The notes: generated from the sequence alone by a model not told the origin. 7,381 nt of DNA from an uncultured Ruminococcus sp. (GCA_902464115.1 CABQIF010000109.1:1-7381); one strand, 5' to 3'; positions 1 through 6,358 are shown, counted from the stretch's first letter. A program made the numbers and translations.

Positions 1-1
1 C

Positions 2-1474
2 GTCAAAGTACGGGCAAAGTGGAACTATGACAAAGCTGGCGGCTGCATTGAAGTCACAGAAATCCCATACAGCACCACGATTGAAGCGATTATGGATAAG
101 ATCGTAGACGGCATTAAACAGGGAAAACTGCGGGAAATCTCCTATGTGCGGGATGAAACCGACCTTTCCGGTCTGAAGATTGCCATCGACTTGAAGCGAG
201 GTGCAGACCCGGAAAAAGTGATGCAGAAACTGTTCCGCATGACACCGTTACAAGATAGCTATTCCTGCAATTTCAACATTCTGATTCACGGGCAGCCTCG
301 TGTGATGGGTGTGAAAGAAATTCTGACCGAATGGATTGCATTCCGGGAGGAATGCGTCCGGCGGAGAATCGTCTATGACCTGCAACGGAAACGGGAAAAG
401 CTGCATCTTCTGGAAGGCTTGGAGCGGATTCTGCTGGATATTGATGAGGCAATCCGCATTGTTCGGGAAACAAAGGAAGAATCCGAAGTTGTTCCGAACC
501 TCATGAAGGGCTTTTCGATGGATGAAATTCAGGCGGAATATGTGGCAGAAATCAAGCTGCGGCATTTGAATCGGGAGTATATCCTCCGCCGAACACAGGA
601 AATGGAACAGCTGCGGACGGATATTGACAGCTTGCAGCAGACCCTCGAAAGCCCGAAGAAGATTCGGGCAGTGATTGCCAAGGAACTGAAAGAAACTGCA
701 AAGAAATATGGACAGCCGAGAAAGACCCAGTTCTGCGAAGTAGATTTGCAGGCAGAATCTGACCCGACTATGGATATTCCAGATTATCCGGTACATTTGT
801 TCCTGTCTGAGAGTGGATATTTCAAGAAGATTTCTCCGGCATCGCTGCGAATGAATGCAGAACAGAAACTGAAAGAGGATGACCAGATCATCGCCCACTG
901 GGAAACTACCAACCGCACAGAACTGCTGTTCTTCACGAATCAGCAGCAGGTTTATAAGACGAAAGCCAGTGCATTTGATGACAGCAAAGCGAGCCTGCTG
1001 GGCGACTATATTCCGGCAAAGCTGGGCTTTGACGAAGGAGAATTTGTCGTTTCTGTGATTCTCACAAATGACTACAGCGGCATGCTGCTGTTCGTCTATG
1101 AGAACGGGAAAGTGGCGAAAGTACCGCTGCAATCCTATGCAACCAAAACCAACCGGAAAAAGCTGGCGAATGCATACAGTGATAAGTCACCGCTTGTGAC
1201 AGCGTTGTCGCTGCCGGAGGAACAGAATGTGTTGTTGCGTTCCAGCGGCAATCGGGCATTGTTGTTCCAGACGGAAGAACTGCTGCCGAAAACCGCCCGT
1301 AATACGCAGGGTGTACAGGTGATGACGCTGAAAGGCAAGCAGACCATCCTCTCTGCGGAAATTCTGACTGCGGAGCAGGCAGAAGAGCGAAAGCGTTATC
1401 AGGCGAAAACCTTGCCGGCACTCGGAGCATTGGCAAAGGATCTGCCGGATGTTGGACAGATGACATTGGCATAA
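2..1474 (+). CDS. Type IIA topoisomerase A subunit, ParC/GyrA family (5' partial)
   Basis: This is the A subunit of a type II topoisomerase, which cuts and rejoins double-stranded DNA together with a GyrB/ParE ATPase subunit. The frame is open from base 2, so the N-terminus is off the window, and 490 residues are visible. The first visible segment, IEVTEIPYSTTIEAIMDKI, aligns with the GyrA/ParC tower region, and HGQPRVMG is a family hallmark. A charged, coiled-coil-like stretch follows (roughly visible residues 115-235), then a C-terminal beta-pinwheel region of only about 215 residues. I see no GyrA box (QRRGGKG type); the nearest segment is NTQGVQVMTLKGKQ. The short C-terminus and missing box suggest topoisomerase IV or a clostridial ParC-like paralogue rather than gyrase. 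The catalytic Tyr and the quinolone-resistance region lie in the missing part, about 250 residues by comparison with GyrA. The partner subunit gene is probably upstream, but this cannot be seen. The family call is very sure; the ParC versus GyrA assignment is moderate. Confidence 0.93.
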   Translation, partial: VKVRAKWNYDKAGGCIEVTEIPYSTTIEAIMDKIVDGIKQGKLREISYVRDETDLSGLKIAIDLKRGADPEKVMQKLFRMTPLQDSYSCNFNILIHGQPRVMGVKEILTEWIAFREECVRRRIVYDLQRKREKLHLLEGLERILLDIDEAIRIVRETKEESEVVPNLMKGFSMDEIQAEYVAEIKLRHLNREYILRRTQEMEQLRTDIDSLQQTLESPKKIRAVIAKELKETAKKYGQPRKTQFCEVDLQAESDPTMDIPDYPVHLFLSESGYFKKISPASLRMNAEQKLKEDDQIIAHWETTNRTELLFFTNQQQVYKTKASAFDDSKASLLGDYIPAKLGFDEGEFVVSVILTNDYSGMLLFVYENGKVAKVPLQSYATKTNRKKLANAYSDKSPLVTALSLPEEQNVLLRSSGNRALLFQTEELLPKTARNTQGVQVMTLKGKQTILSAEILTAEQAEERKRYQAKTLPALGALAKDLPDVGQMTLA

Positions 1475-1493
1475 AGTTCTTTACATTTTCACC

Positions 1494-1523
1494 AAAAATG
1501 CGGCTGAAAAGCTGTGCATTTTG
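1494..1523 (+). terminator. Possible weak intrinsic terminator after the topoisomerase gene
   Basis: About 20 nt after the stop codon, AAAATGC (1495-1501) pairs with GCATTTT (1516-1522). An inner GGCT/AGCT stem (with one G-U pair) closes a GAAA tetraloop, and GT is bulged on the 3' side. The 3' arm ends in four Ts followed by GTGG. The position suits a terminator, but the U-run is short and the stem is AT-rich at its base, so efficiency is doubtful. Confidence 0.4.
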
Positions 1524-1543
1524 TGGAAAACGAAAGGCGAAAC

Positions 1544-1572
1544 TTGCTTTTTTTTCGAAAATGTGTTATCAT
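1544..1572 (+). promoter_or_regulatory. Promoter of the GH26 mannanase gene
   Basis: TTGCTT (1544-1549) and TATCAT (1567-1572) are separated by 17 nt. TG at 1564-1565 makes an extended -10 (TGnTATCAT). The expected transcript start is near 1579, which leaves a leader of about 66 nt before the ATG at 1646. This arrangement rules out translation from the upstream in-frame GTG at 1514, which would lie outside the transcript. Confidence 0.65.
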
Positions 1573-1593
1573 AATGATAAGTTTTATGGGAAC

Positions 1594-1612
1594 GCCTGTC
1601 GGAGAAACAGGC
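1594..1612 (+). promoter_or_regulatory. Small hairpin in the mannanase mRNA leader
   Basis: GCCTGT (1594-1599) and ACAGGC (1607-1612) form a perfect 6-bp stem with a 7-nt loop. It lies in the predicted 5' untranslated region, about 20 nt before the GGGAGG ribosome binding site and without a U-run. It could stabilise the mRNA or influence translation. I do not recognise it as a known riboswitch. Confidence 0.35.
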
Positions 1613-1645
1613 AAACTTTGTATGGTTGATGGGAGGAAACACAAG

Positions 1646-3523
1646 ATGCATACATGGGCAAGAAAAGGAATCGCACTGGCAGTCAGCGGTGTTCTGACGA
1701 TTGGTATGGCAGCTTCTCTGCCGTTTGGCAGCTTAGCAGATGCAGCCGATGAGGACATCATTTTTCAGGCAGAAGGCGAAGATTTGGACGGTGCAACCAC
1801 TTGGACGGATATTTATGGGCAGCAATTTCCGGGGTATTCCGGCAGCGGTTTCTGCTACCTGACCGGTGAAACATTGACTTTTGAGGTGGAAGCACCGGAA
1901 GATGGAATGTATGAATTCACCACTCGTTCTGCACAGATTTTGGACAAAGACGGACGGGAACAGACCATCTCCATCAATGGTTCGGAATTTATGATGAAGA
2001 TGCCGTATTCCGACACTTGGACGGATTTCAGCTTTGGCATTCACCGCCTGAAAAAAGGCACAAATAAAATTCAGCTTTTGCCAAAGTACGGTTATGGTGC
2101 TTATGATACCATTACTGTAAAGAAAGCAGACCTGCCGGAACTGAGCGTTTCCCCGACACTGAGCGACTCGAACGCAACTTCTGAAACACAGGGCTTGATG
2201 AATTACCTCTGTGATGTTTACGGAAAGCACATGCTCTCTGGACAGCAGGAAATCTATGGCGGCGGTCATACCGAAAGCAGCCCGAACGGCTACAGCGGTG
2301 CAGATTTGCAGGGCTATGAAACCGAATTTGAATACATCAAGAAGAATTACGGCGATTATCCGGCAATCCGTGGCTTCGATTATATGAACTACAACCCGCT
2401 CTATGGCTGGGATGACCAGACGACCGAACGAATCATTGAATGGGGTACAGAACGGAACGGCATTCCAACTGTTTGCTGGCACATCAATGTTCCGAAGGAT
2501 TTCGCAAATTACGAACTGGGCGATGAAGTTGGCTGGCAGGATTGCACCTACAAGCCAACAGATACTGATTTCAACACTGCAAATGCGATTGTAGAGGGCA
2601 CAAAGGAATATGAATATGTGATGCTGACCATCAAGACCTTGGCAGAAGAACTGAAAAAGGTACAGGATGCAGGCGTGCCGATTATTTTCCGTCCGTATCA
2701 TGAAGCAGAGGGCAACACCAATATTGACGGTTCTGGTTCTTGGTTCTGGTGGGGCAAGAGCGGTGCAGAAGTGTACAAGAAGCTCTGGAAGCAGCTCTAT
2801 ACAACCCTGACCGAAGAATACGGCATTCACAACCTGATTTGGGAATACAACAGCTATGACTATTCGACTTCTCCGCAGTGGTATCCAGGTGATGACTGCG
2901 TGGATATTGTTGGCTATGACAAGTACAACTGCGTTTATAACCGCCACGATGGAAAGACCAGCGGCCCGAATGAAGATGCTATCTCCAGCACGTTCTATAC
3001 ACTCGTAAACCTGACCAACGGCAAAAAGCTGGTTTCCATGCCGGAAAACGACACCGTTCCGAGTCTGGAAAATATCGAGATTGAAAAGGCAAACTGGCTG
3101 TATTTCTGCATCTGGTATGACAACGGTTCGGATAACTTCCTGTCTGGTACAGACAAGAACGATCCGGAAACGCTGAAAGAAATGTATCAGAGTGATTATT
3201 GCATCACCTTGAGCGAATTGCCGGATTGGAAGAACTATAAAAACGGCGGTGACACCCCGACCACCACAACTGCAACGACCGATTCTGGCTCTGAAACCAC
3301 AACCACTGTTACCACAACCACCGGAACAACAGAAGTTGTGATTGGTGATGTCAACGGCGATGGTGTGATTAACGTTGTGGATGCAATGCTGTTAAAGCGG
3401 TATATTCTGGCTGGAAATGCAGAAGATGCAACTTACAACACCGTTTGGGACTGGAATAAGGATGAAACCTGCGACGTTCTGGACGTTGTCGCAATGACGA
3501 AGTTCCTGCTGCGGAAAGACTGA
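1646..3523 (+). CDS. Secreted cellulosomal beta-mannanase: CBM35-like, GH26, dockerin
   Basis: This 625-residue exported enzyme probably hydrolyses beta-1,4-mannan and docks onto a cellulosome scaffoldin. The start is ATG 1646, with GGAGG at 1632-1636, 9 nt upstream; earlier in-frame starts precede the ribosome binding site or the promoter. Residues 1-33 are a signal peptide (RK at 6-7, hydrophobic core, cleavage near ADA/AD at 33-34). Residues about 38-163 are a CBM35-like beta-sandwich beginning FQAEGEDLDG, with GYSGSGF and a late KKGTNKI. The GH26 domain spans about 172-533. RPYHE puts the acid/base at Glu353, GSWFWWG (364-370) is the usual substrate-groove motif, and the nucleophile is probably Glu467 in MPEND, with a spacing typical of the family. 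YPGDDCVDIVGYDKY also fits GH26. A Thr-rich linker (about 536-562) leads to a dockerin with two complete Ca2+ loops: D568/N570/D572/N576/D579 and D602/N604/D606/D610/D613. It appears monocistronic, with its own promoter and terminator. Exact substrate (mannan, glucomannan or another beta-glycan) is inferred. Confidence 0.93.
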   Translation: MHTWARKGIALAVSGVLTIGMAASLPFGSLADAADEDIIFQAEGEDLDGATTWTDIYGQQFPGYSGSGFCYLTGETLTFEVEAPEDGMYEFTTRSAQILDKDGREQTISINGSEFMMKMPYSDTWTDFSFGIHRLKKGTNKIQLLPKYGYGAYDTITVKKADLPELSVSPTLSDSNATSETQGLMNYLCDVYGKHMLSGQQEIYGGGHTESSPNGYSGADLQGYETEFEYIKKNYGDYPAIRGFDYMNYNPLYGWDDQTTERIIEWGTERNGIPTVCWHINVPKDFANYELGDEVGWQDCTYKPTDTDFNTANAIVEGTKEYEYVMLTIKTLAEELKKVQDAGVPIIFRPYHEAEGNTNIDGSGSWFWWGKSGAEVYKKLWKQLYTTLTEEYGIHNLIWEYNSYDYSTSPQWYPGDDCVDIVGYDKYNCVYNRHDGKTSGPNEDAISSTFYTLVNLTNGKKLVSMPENDTVPSLENIEIEKANWLYFCIWYDNGSDNFLSGTDKNDPETLKEMYQSDYCITLSELPDWKNYKNGGDTPTTTTATTDSGSETTTTVTTTTGTTEVVIGDVNGDGVINVVDAMLLKRYILAGNAEDATYNTVWDWNKDETCDVLDVVAMTKFLLRKD

Positions 3524-3553
3524 TTCTTTTTGAAACAATTGTAACAAAGAAAC

Positions 3554-3593
3554 AACCGCCCTGTGATGCGAATTGGCACACAGGGCGGTTTTT
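3554..3593 (+). terminator. Strong intrinsic terminator of the mannanase gene
   Basis: AACCGCCCTGTG (3554-3565) pairs perfectly over 12 bp with CACAGGGCGGTT (3579-3590). TGC/GCA inside the loop can extend the stem beyond a bulged A. The stem runs directly into TTTTT (3589-3593). It lies 30 nt after the mannanase stop codon. Confidence 0.92.
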
Positions 3594-3636
3594 GTGAGAA
3601 TCCATCTGAAATTTTCTGAACATTCTCCATAAAGGC

Positions 3637-3665
3637 TTGAAAAACAGCTGCAATCTGTGTATAAT
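3637..3665 (+). promoter_or_regulatory. Near-consensus promoter of the C39-like gene
   Basis: TTGAAA (3637-3642) and a perfect TATAAT (3660-3665) are separated by exactly 17 nt, with TGTG just before the -10. The expected transcript start is near 3672, giving a leader of about 86 nt. It excludes the in-frame TTG at 3671 as translation start and supports ATG 3758. Confidence 0.82.
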
Positions 3666-3757
3666 AAATTTTGTCGAATCGCTGCAAGCGAAAGCAGTCA
3701 TTTTATTTGATTTTGGGCGGGTTCTTTTTTCCGCCATTTTGGAGGTTGACATTTTTT

Positions 3758-4561
3758 ATGAAGTATCCCATTGGTTTGATGCTCAGCGGACTGGCAGCAA
3801 CCATTTTATTTTGTGCCTGTACTGCCTCGCCGGAATCTGTTGCCATGAAAATTAGTCAGGATGAATCTGAAGAATTTTCTATTTTAGCAGAAACAACCGT
3901 GACGACAATGCAACAGACAACGCAAACAACCACCACTACCACAGAACGAAAACCGGATTTGGTCGAAGAAGTGCCGGCAGAACAAATTCTGGATGTCGAT
4001 GTCATCTATCAGCGTCCGGAGTTGCCAACTGGCTGCGAGGTCACGTCCCTGACGGCTCTGCTGCAATATCTGGGATTCGATGTGGATAAGACCACCATGG
4101 CGGAAGATTTCCTGCCATGCAGCTATGACACTGCCAAGAACACGTTGGATGATGCATACATTGGCTTGCCGCAGGCAAGCGATGGATTCGGCTGTTATGC
4201 TCCGGTTCTGGTCAAGACAGCGGACGCCTATTTAAAGACACAGAACAGTGAAAAGAAAGGGCTGGACTTAACTGGCAGCAGCGAAGAAACCATTTGCCGT
4301 TACATCGCAAGCGGTTATCCCGTTGTGATGTGGATCACCATTGGTCTGTATGATGTGTATGAGGAAGAGGGCTGGACGACTGAGGACGGCAGAACCGTCA
4401 TGTGGTGCGATTTGGAGCATTGCGTTTTGCTGCACGGATATGACAAGGAAAATGATTTGGTCTATGTGTGCGACCCGTTGAACGGCGATGTGACCTATTC
4501 CATGGAACGATATTTCCAGATTTACGAGGATATGCACCAGCGAGCCATGACAATTTATTGA
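3758..4561 (+). CDS. Exported C39-like cysteine peptidase family protein with Thr-rich linker
   Basis: This 267-residue protein has a C39_2-type papain-like fold by motif. ATG 3758 is chosen because GGAGG lies at 3741-3745 (12 nt spacing, slightly long) and the promoter lies just upstream. Residues 2-24 form a hydrophobic export signal ending in LFCACTAS. Cys21 could be lipidated, but the lipobox is degenerate (Phe-Cys-Ala before the Cys), so a lipoprotein is possible rather than certain. A Thr/Gln-rich linker covers about 46-63. The catalytic domain starts near 81. ELPTGCEVTSLTALLQYLGF gives the putative nucleophile Cys93, EHCVLLHGYD gives His221, and CDPLNG gives Asp239, the usual order of the triad. 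Six further cysteines (121, 146, 180, 217, 222, 238) lie in the domain. The substrate is unknown; candidate roles are proteolysis, peptide processing or wall-peptide cleavage outside the cell. It follows a cellulosomal gene but has its own promoter, and it has no dockerin. Confidence 0.85.
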   Translation: MKYPIGLMLSGLAATILFCACTASPESVAMKISQDESEEFSILAETTVTTMQQTTQTTTTTTERKPDLVEEVPAEQILDVDVIYQRPELPTGCEVTSLTALLQYLGFDVDKTTMAEDFLPCSYDTAKNTLDDAYIGLPQASDGFGCYAPVLVKTADAYLKTQNSEKKGLDLTGSSEETICRYIASGYPVVMWITIGLYDVYEEEGWTTEDGRTVMWCDLEHCVLLHGYDKENDLVYVCDPLNGDVTYSMERYFQIYEDMHQRAMTIY

Positions 4562-4573
4562 GATGATTGGGAT

Positions 4574-5365
4574 TTAGGAATGAGATGCCCTTTTTCTGCG
4601 GAGAAATGGAACGAGTAACAGCAGCACACCACAGATAGCAAGTGCAAGGCTGATCCATTCAGACGTTGCCAAGCCGAAATAAATGCCCCGTTCGGTATCG
4701 TAGCGGAATCGCTCTGTGAAAAGACGAATGCCTGCATAGCCGATGCAATAGAACGGGATGACATCGGTCTTTCGGGTTCGTTTCCGGAAGCAAAACTGTA
4801 ACAATCCAGCGAGCAAAAGATTCAACCCACTTTCCAGCAGCTGCACCGGAAAAAGCGGAATGTCCGTCGGGGCTGTCCCGATGGCGTTTTTCAGGCAGAT
4901 GCCAATCGGTGGGTCATAGGGAATGCCGTAGCAGCAGCCTGCAAAGAAACAGCCGATTCGTCCAAATGCATGGGCAAGCGGAATGGCAGGCGTGATGCTG
5001 CTGAGATAGACCCCATAGGGCAGCTGAAAATGATGCAGATAGAGCAGCAGGGCAGCCAGTCCGCCCAGCAATCCGCCATAGAATACAAATCCACCCTCTA
5101 ACAGGGAGGAAATCGTGTCCCAGTTCCAGCCGGAAGTCTGAAACATCTCCACGATGTCGGAGAACGAAACCAGAAGATAGAGCAGTTTTGCTCCCAGAAA
5201 TCCGCCAATGAGTGCCCAGACACAAGCCTCCAGCATGGCGAATCGGTCTTGCTGGAATCGTTTTCCGTTGCGAATGGCAAGCCAGATGGCAAGTGCTCCG
5301 CCAATTACGCAGCAAATCCCGTATGTACCAAGAGAAAGTCCAAAGAGAGAAACAATCGGATACAT
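4574..5365 (-). CDS. lgt: Prolipoprotein diacylglyceryl transferase Lgt
   Basis: Lgt transfers a diacylglyceryl group from phosphatidylglycerol to the lipobox Cys of prolipoproteins in the cytoplasmic membrane, the first step of lipoprotein maturation. The protein is 263 residues, normal for Firmicutes, with about seven hydrophobic segments. Family signatures seen: EGGFVFYGGLLGG (90-102), the core HAFGRIGCFFAGCCYG (132-147) with His132 and the expected essential Arg136, PVQLLES (173-179), and the late GIRLFTERFR (212-221) with conserved Arg/Glu. The basic C-terminal tail, RRKRASHS, is cytoplasmic by family topology. The start is set at the ATG beginning at 5365 because AAAGGAG (GGAG at 5371-5374) lies 5 nt upstream; the in-frame ATG at 5419 has no ribosome binding site and lies inside a hairpin. 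It converges on the C39-like gene with 12 nt between stops. No clear promoter of its own was found. Confidence 0.95.
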   Translation of the reverse strand: MYPIVSLFGLSLGTYGICCVIGGALAIWLAIRNGKRFQQDRFAMLEACVWALIGGFLGAKLLYLLVSFSDIVEMFQTSGWNWDTISSLLEGGFVFYGGLLGGLAALLLYLHHFQLPYGVYLSSITPAIPLAHAFGRIGCFFAGCCYGIPYDPPIGICLKNAIGTAPTDIPLFPVQLLESGLNLLLAGLLQFCFRKRTRKTDVIPFYCIGYAGIRLFTERFRYDTERGIYFGLATSEWISLALAICGVLLLLVPFLRRKRASHS

Positions 5366-5384
5366 GTCAACTCCTTTTTGGTCG

Positions 5385-5442
5385 AAAAAAACGCAGTTCC
5401 CAGAAATTCTGCAAGGCATGCAGACGGTGGACTGCGTTTTTT
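5385..5442 (-). terminator. Terminator-like hairpin between the zinc-ribbon gene and lgt
   Basis: Read on the - strand, AAAAAACGCAGT (plus 5431-5442) pairs over 12 bp with ACTGCGTTTTTT (plus 5386-5397), which ends in a run of seven Ts. The enclosed segment holds a second hairpin, TCTGC/GCAGA (plus 5408-5412 and 5420-5424). It starts 19 nt after the zinc-ribbon stop codon, so it probably ends that transcript. The T-run stops only 10 nt before the lgt ribosome binding site, so the structure may also act as an lgt attenuator. The symmetric A/T flanks would allow it to work on either strand. Confidence 0.75.
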
Positions 5443-5461
5443 GAATATTTAGAATGGAATA

Positions 5462-6274
5462 TCAGAGGGCAGAGTGATCGTAATAAGAATAGTCATCGTA
5501 AGTACTTGAAAATTCATCGAAAATATCCTGTAATCCGCCATCTGATAGAAATACAATCATGTAAATCAGGTATACTGCATTTAACAGGATACCGATAATG
5601 CCCAGAACGATGCCAGCGGTTGCAATGCCGTTGGCATTTTTCTTATTCTGGAGAATGCCCAGAATCAAGCCAATGACGGCAGGAACTGCACCGACACCAT
5701 AGCAACAGCAAATGGCAATGGAACAGATGCCCAGAATCAGGGATGCGATGCCGAAACCATTGCTGTTATTGTTGGTCAGTGGGGTGTTTGGGGTCGAGTA
5801 GTAGTTGTTGTAGGGGTAAGAGGATGAATCGGCAGTTGGCTGCTGATAAGATTGTCCCGAAAAATTCGGTTGCTGCTGGTTGGCAGTGTTTGAATTTGGG
5901 ATGTTGTTGTTGCGGATGTCATAGGCAGAAAAATCCGGTGCAGCGTTGGTTTCTGCTGTTGTGTTCTGTGTCGCAGAATCGTCTTGTTGCGGAACTTCTC
6001 TCGGAATATCGTTCGGAACAACCGGAGCATCTGCTTGAGCATTGTTCTGATAAGCAGCAACATGGTCATAATTATCCGAAACCGGAGCGGTAGCGTTGGA
6101 ATCGCTCTGTTCCGGATGGAGATTTGGTTCTGTTGGGGTGTCTGGAGTTGGGGCAGTCGGTTCTTGGTTGATAGAATCCGGCTTTGGAATGGCATTTGGT
6201 CGAATTTCGCCGCAGTTCGGGCAAGTAAGGTCAGTATCCGATAACGGATGACCGCAGTTTCCACAAAAAGGCAT
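5462..6274 (-). CDS. Zinc-ribbon membrane protein with disordered linker and DUF4190-like domain
   Basis: A 270-residue protein of unknown function. The start is ATG 6274, with AAAGGAG (GGAG at 6283-6286) 8 nt upstream. A longer frame reaching 6322 would begin upstream of the transcript start. Residues 3-23 form a compact zinc ribbon, CGNC and CPNC, with Cys4, Cys7, Cys18 and Cys21. Residues about 24-172 are low-complexity and rich in Pro, Gln, Asn, Ser, Thr and Asp, probably disordered. Two hydrophobic segments follow (about 174-206 and 214-243), separated by a QNKKNANG loop. The pattern NGFGIASLILGICSI then NANGIATAGIVLGIIGILL matches the DUF4190 family of small two-helix membrane domains. 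The C-terminus is acidic and Tyr-rich (DEFSSTYDDYSYYDHSAL). The ribbon is presumably cytoplasmic. No catalytic residues are recognised. Proteins of this layout are common in clostridia and their function is unknown. It has its own strong promoter. Confidence 0.9.
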   Translation of the reverse strand: MPFCGNCGHPLSDTDLTCPNCGEIRPNAIPKPDSINQEPTAPTPDTPTEPNLHPEQSDSNATAPVSDNYDHVAAYQNNAQADAPVVPNDIPREVPQQDDSATQNTTAETNAAPDFSAYDIRNNNIPNSNTANQQQPNFSGQSYQQPTADSSSYPYNNYYSTPNTPLTNNNSNGFGIASLILGICSIAICCCYGVGAVPAVIGLILGILQNKKNANGIATAGIVLGIIGILLNAVYLIYMIVFLSDGGLQDIFDEFSSTYDDYSYYDHSAL

Positions 6275-6306
6275 GGGAAAAACTCCTTTCAAAAATAAAC
6301 AGTTCT

Positions 6307-6335
6307 GATATGATTGTAGCATATCTTTCCGGAAA
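6307..6335. promoter_or_regulatory. Candidate operator: palindrome and inverted repeat within the promoter
   Basis: A perfect 10-bp palindrome, TTTCCGGAAA (6326-6335), fills the -35 side of the promoter spacer. Next to it, GATATG (6307-6312) and CATATC (6320-6325) form an inverted repeat with 7 nt between the arms that encloses the -10 hexamer. Both positions are typical for repressor binding. No regulator is recognised, and short palindromes can occur by chance. Confidence 0.35.
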
Positions 6336-6341
6336 TGTCAA
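6313..6341 (-). promoter_or_regulatory. Consensus promoter of the zinc-ribbon gene
   Basis: On the - strand, a perfect TTGACA (plus 6336-6341) is followed after exactly 17 nt by TACAAT (plus 6313-6318). TGC before the hexamer gives an extended -10. The expected start is near 6306, leaving a leader of about 30 nt with the GGAG ribosome binding site. This is the strongest promoter in the window. It begins only 17 nt after the penicillin-binding protein stop codon. Confidence 0.88.
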
Positions 6342-6358
6342 ATGCTGTGTATGGTTTT

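Noticed and set aside
248..1132. Long antisense reading frame inside the topoisomerase gene
   Set aside because: It is a shadow of a clearly conserved protein on the + strand, with no ribosome binding site and no recognisable domain.
1587..1602. Catabolite-control (cre) site in the mannanase leader, around TGGGAACGCCTGTC
   Set aside because: Only the first half resembles the consensus; the second half does not match.
1514..1645. N-terminal extension of the mannanase frame starting at GTG 1514
   Set aside because: The promoter -10 lies at 1567-1572, downstream of that codon, and the good ribosome binding site and signal peptide both point to ATG 1646.
1733..2947. 404-codon antisense reading frame inside the mannanase gene
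   Set aside because: The + strand frame is unambiguous GH26. The antisense translation shows no domain and is explained by codon bias leaving the opposite frame open.
3260..3335. ACN-rich tract as a DNA repeat or CRISPR-like array
   Set aside because: It encodes the Thr-rich linker of the mannanase in frame and has no regular repeat unit with spacers.
3671..3757. N-terminal extension of the C39-like frame starting at TTG 3671
   Set aside because: The predicted transcript starts at about 3672, and the extension has no ribosome binding site. ATG 3758 begins a sensible export signal.
5385..5410. T-box riboswitch before lgt, because TGGGAACTGCG (- strand) resembles the T-box core
   Set aside because: The match needs an insertion and a mismatch, it sits in the 3' arm of the hairpin rather than upstream of the terminator, and the leader is far too short for the specifier stem.
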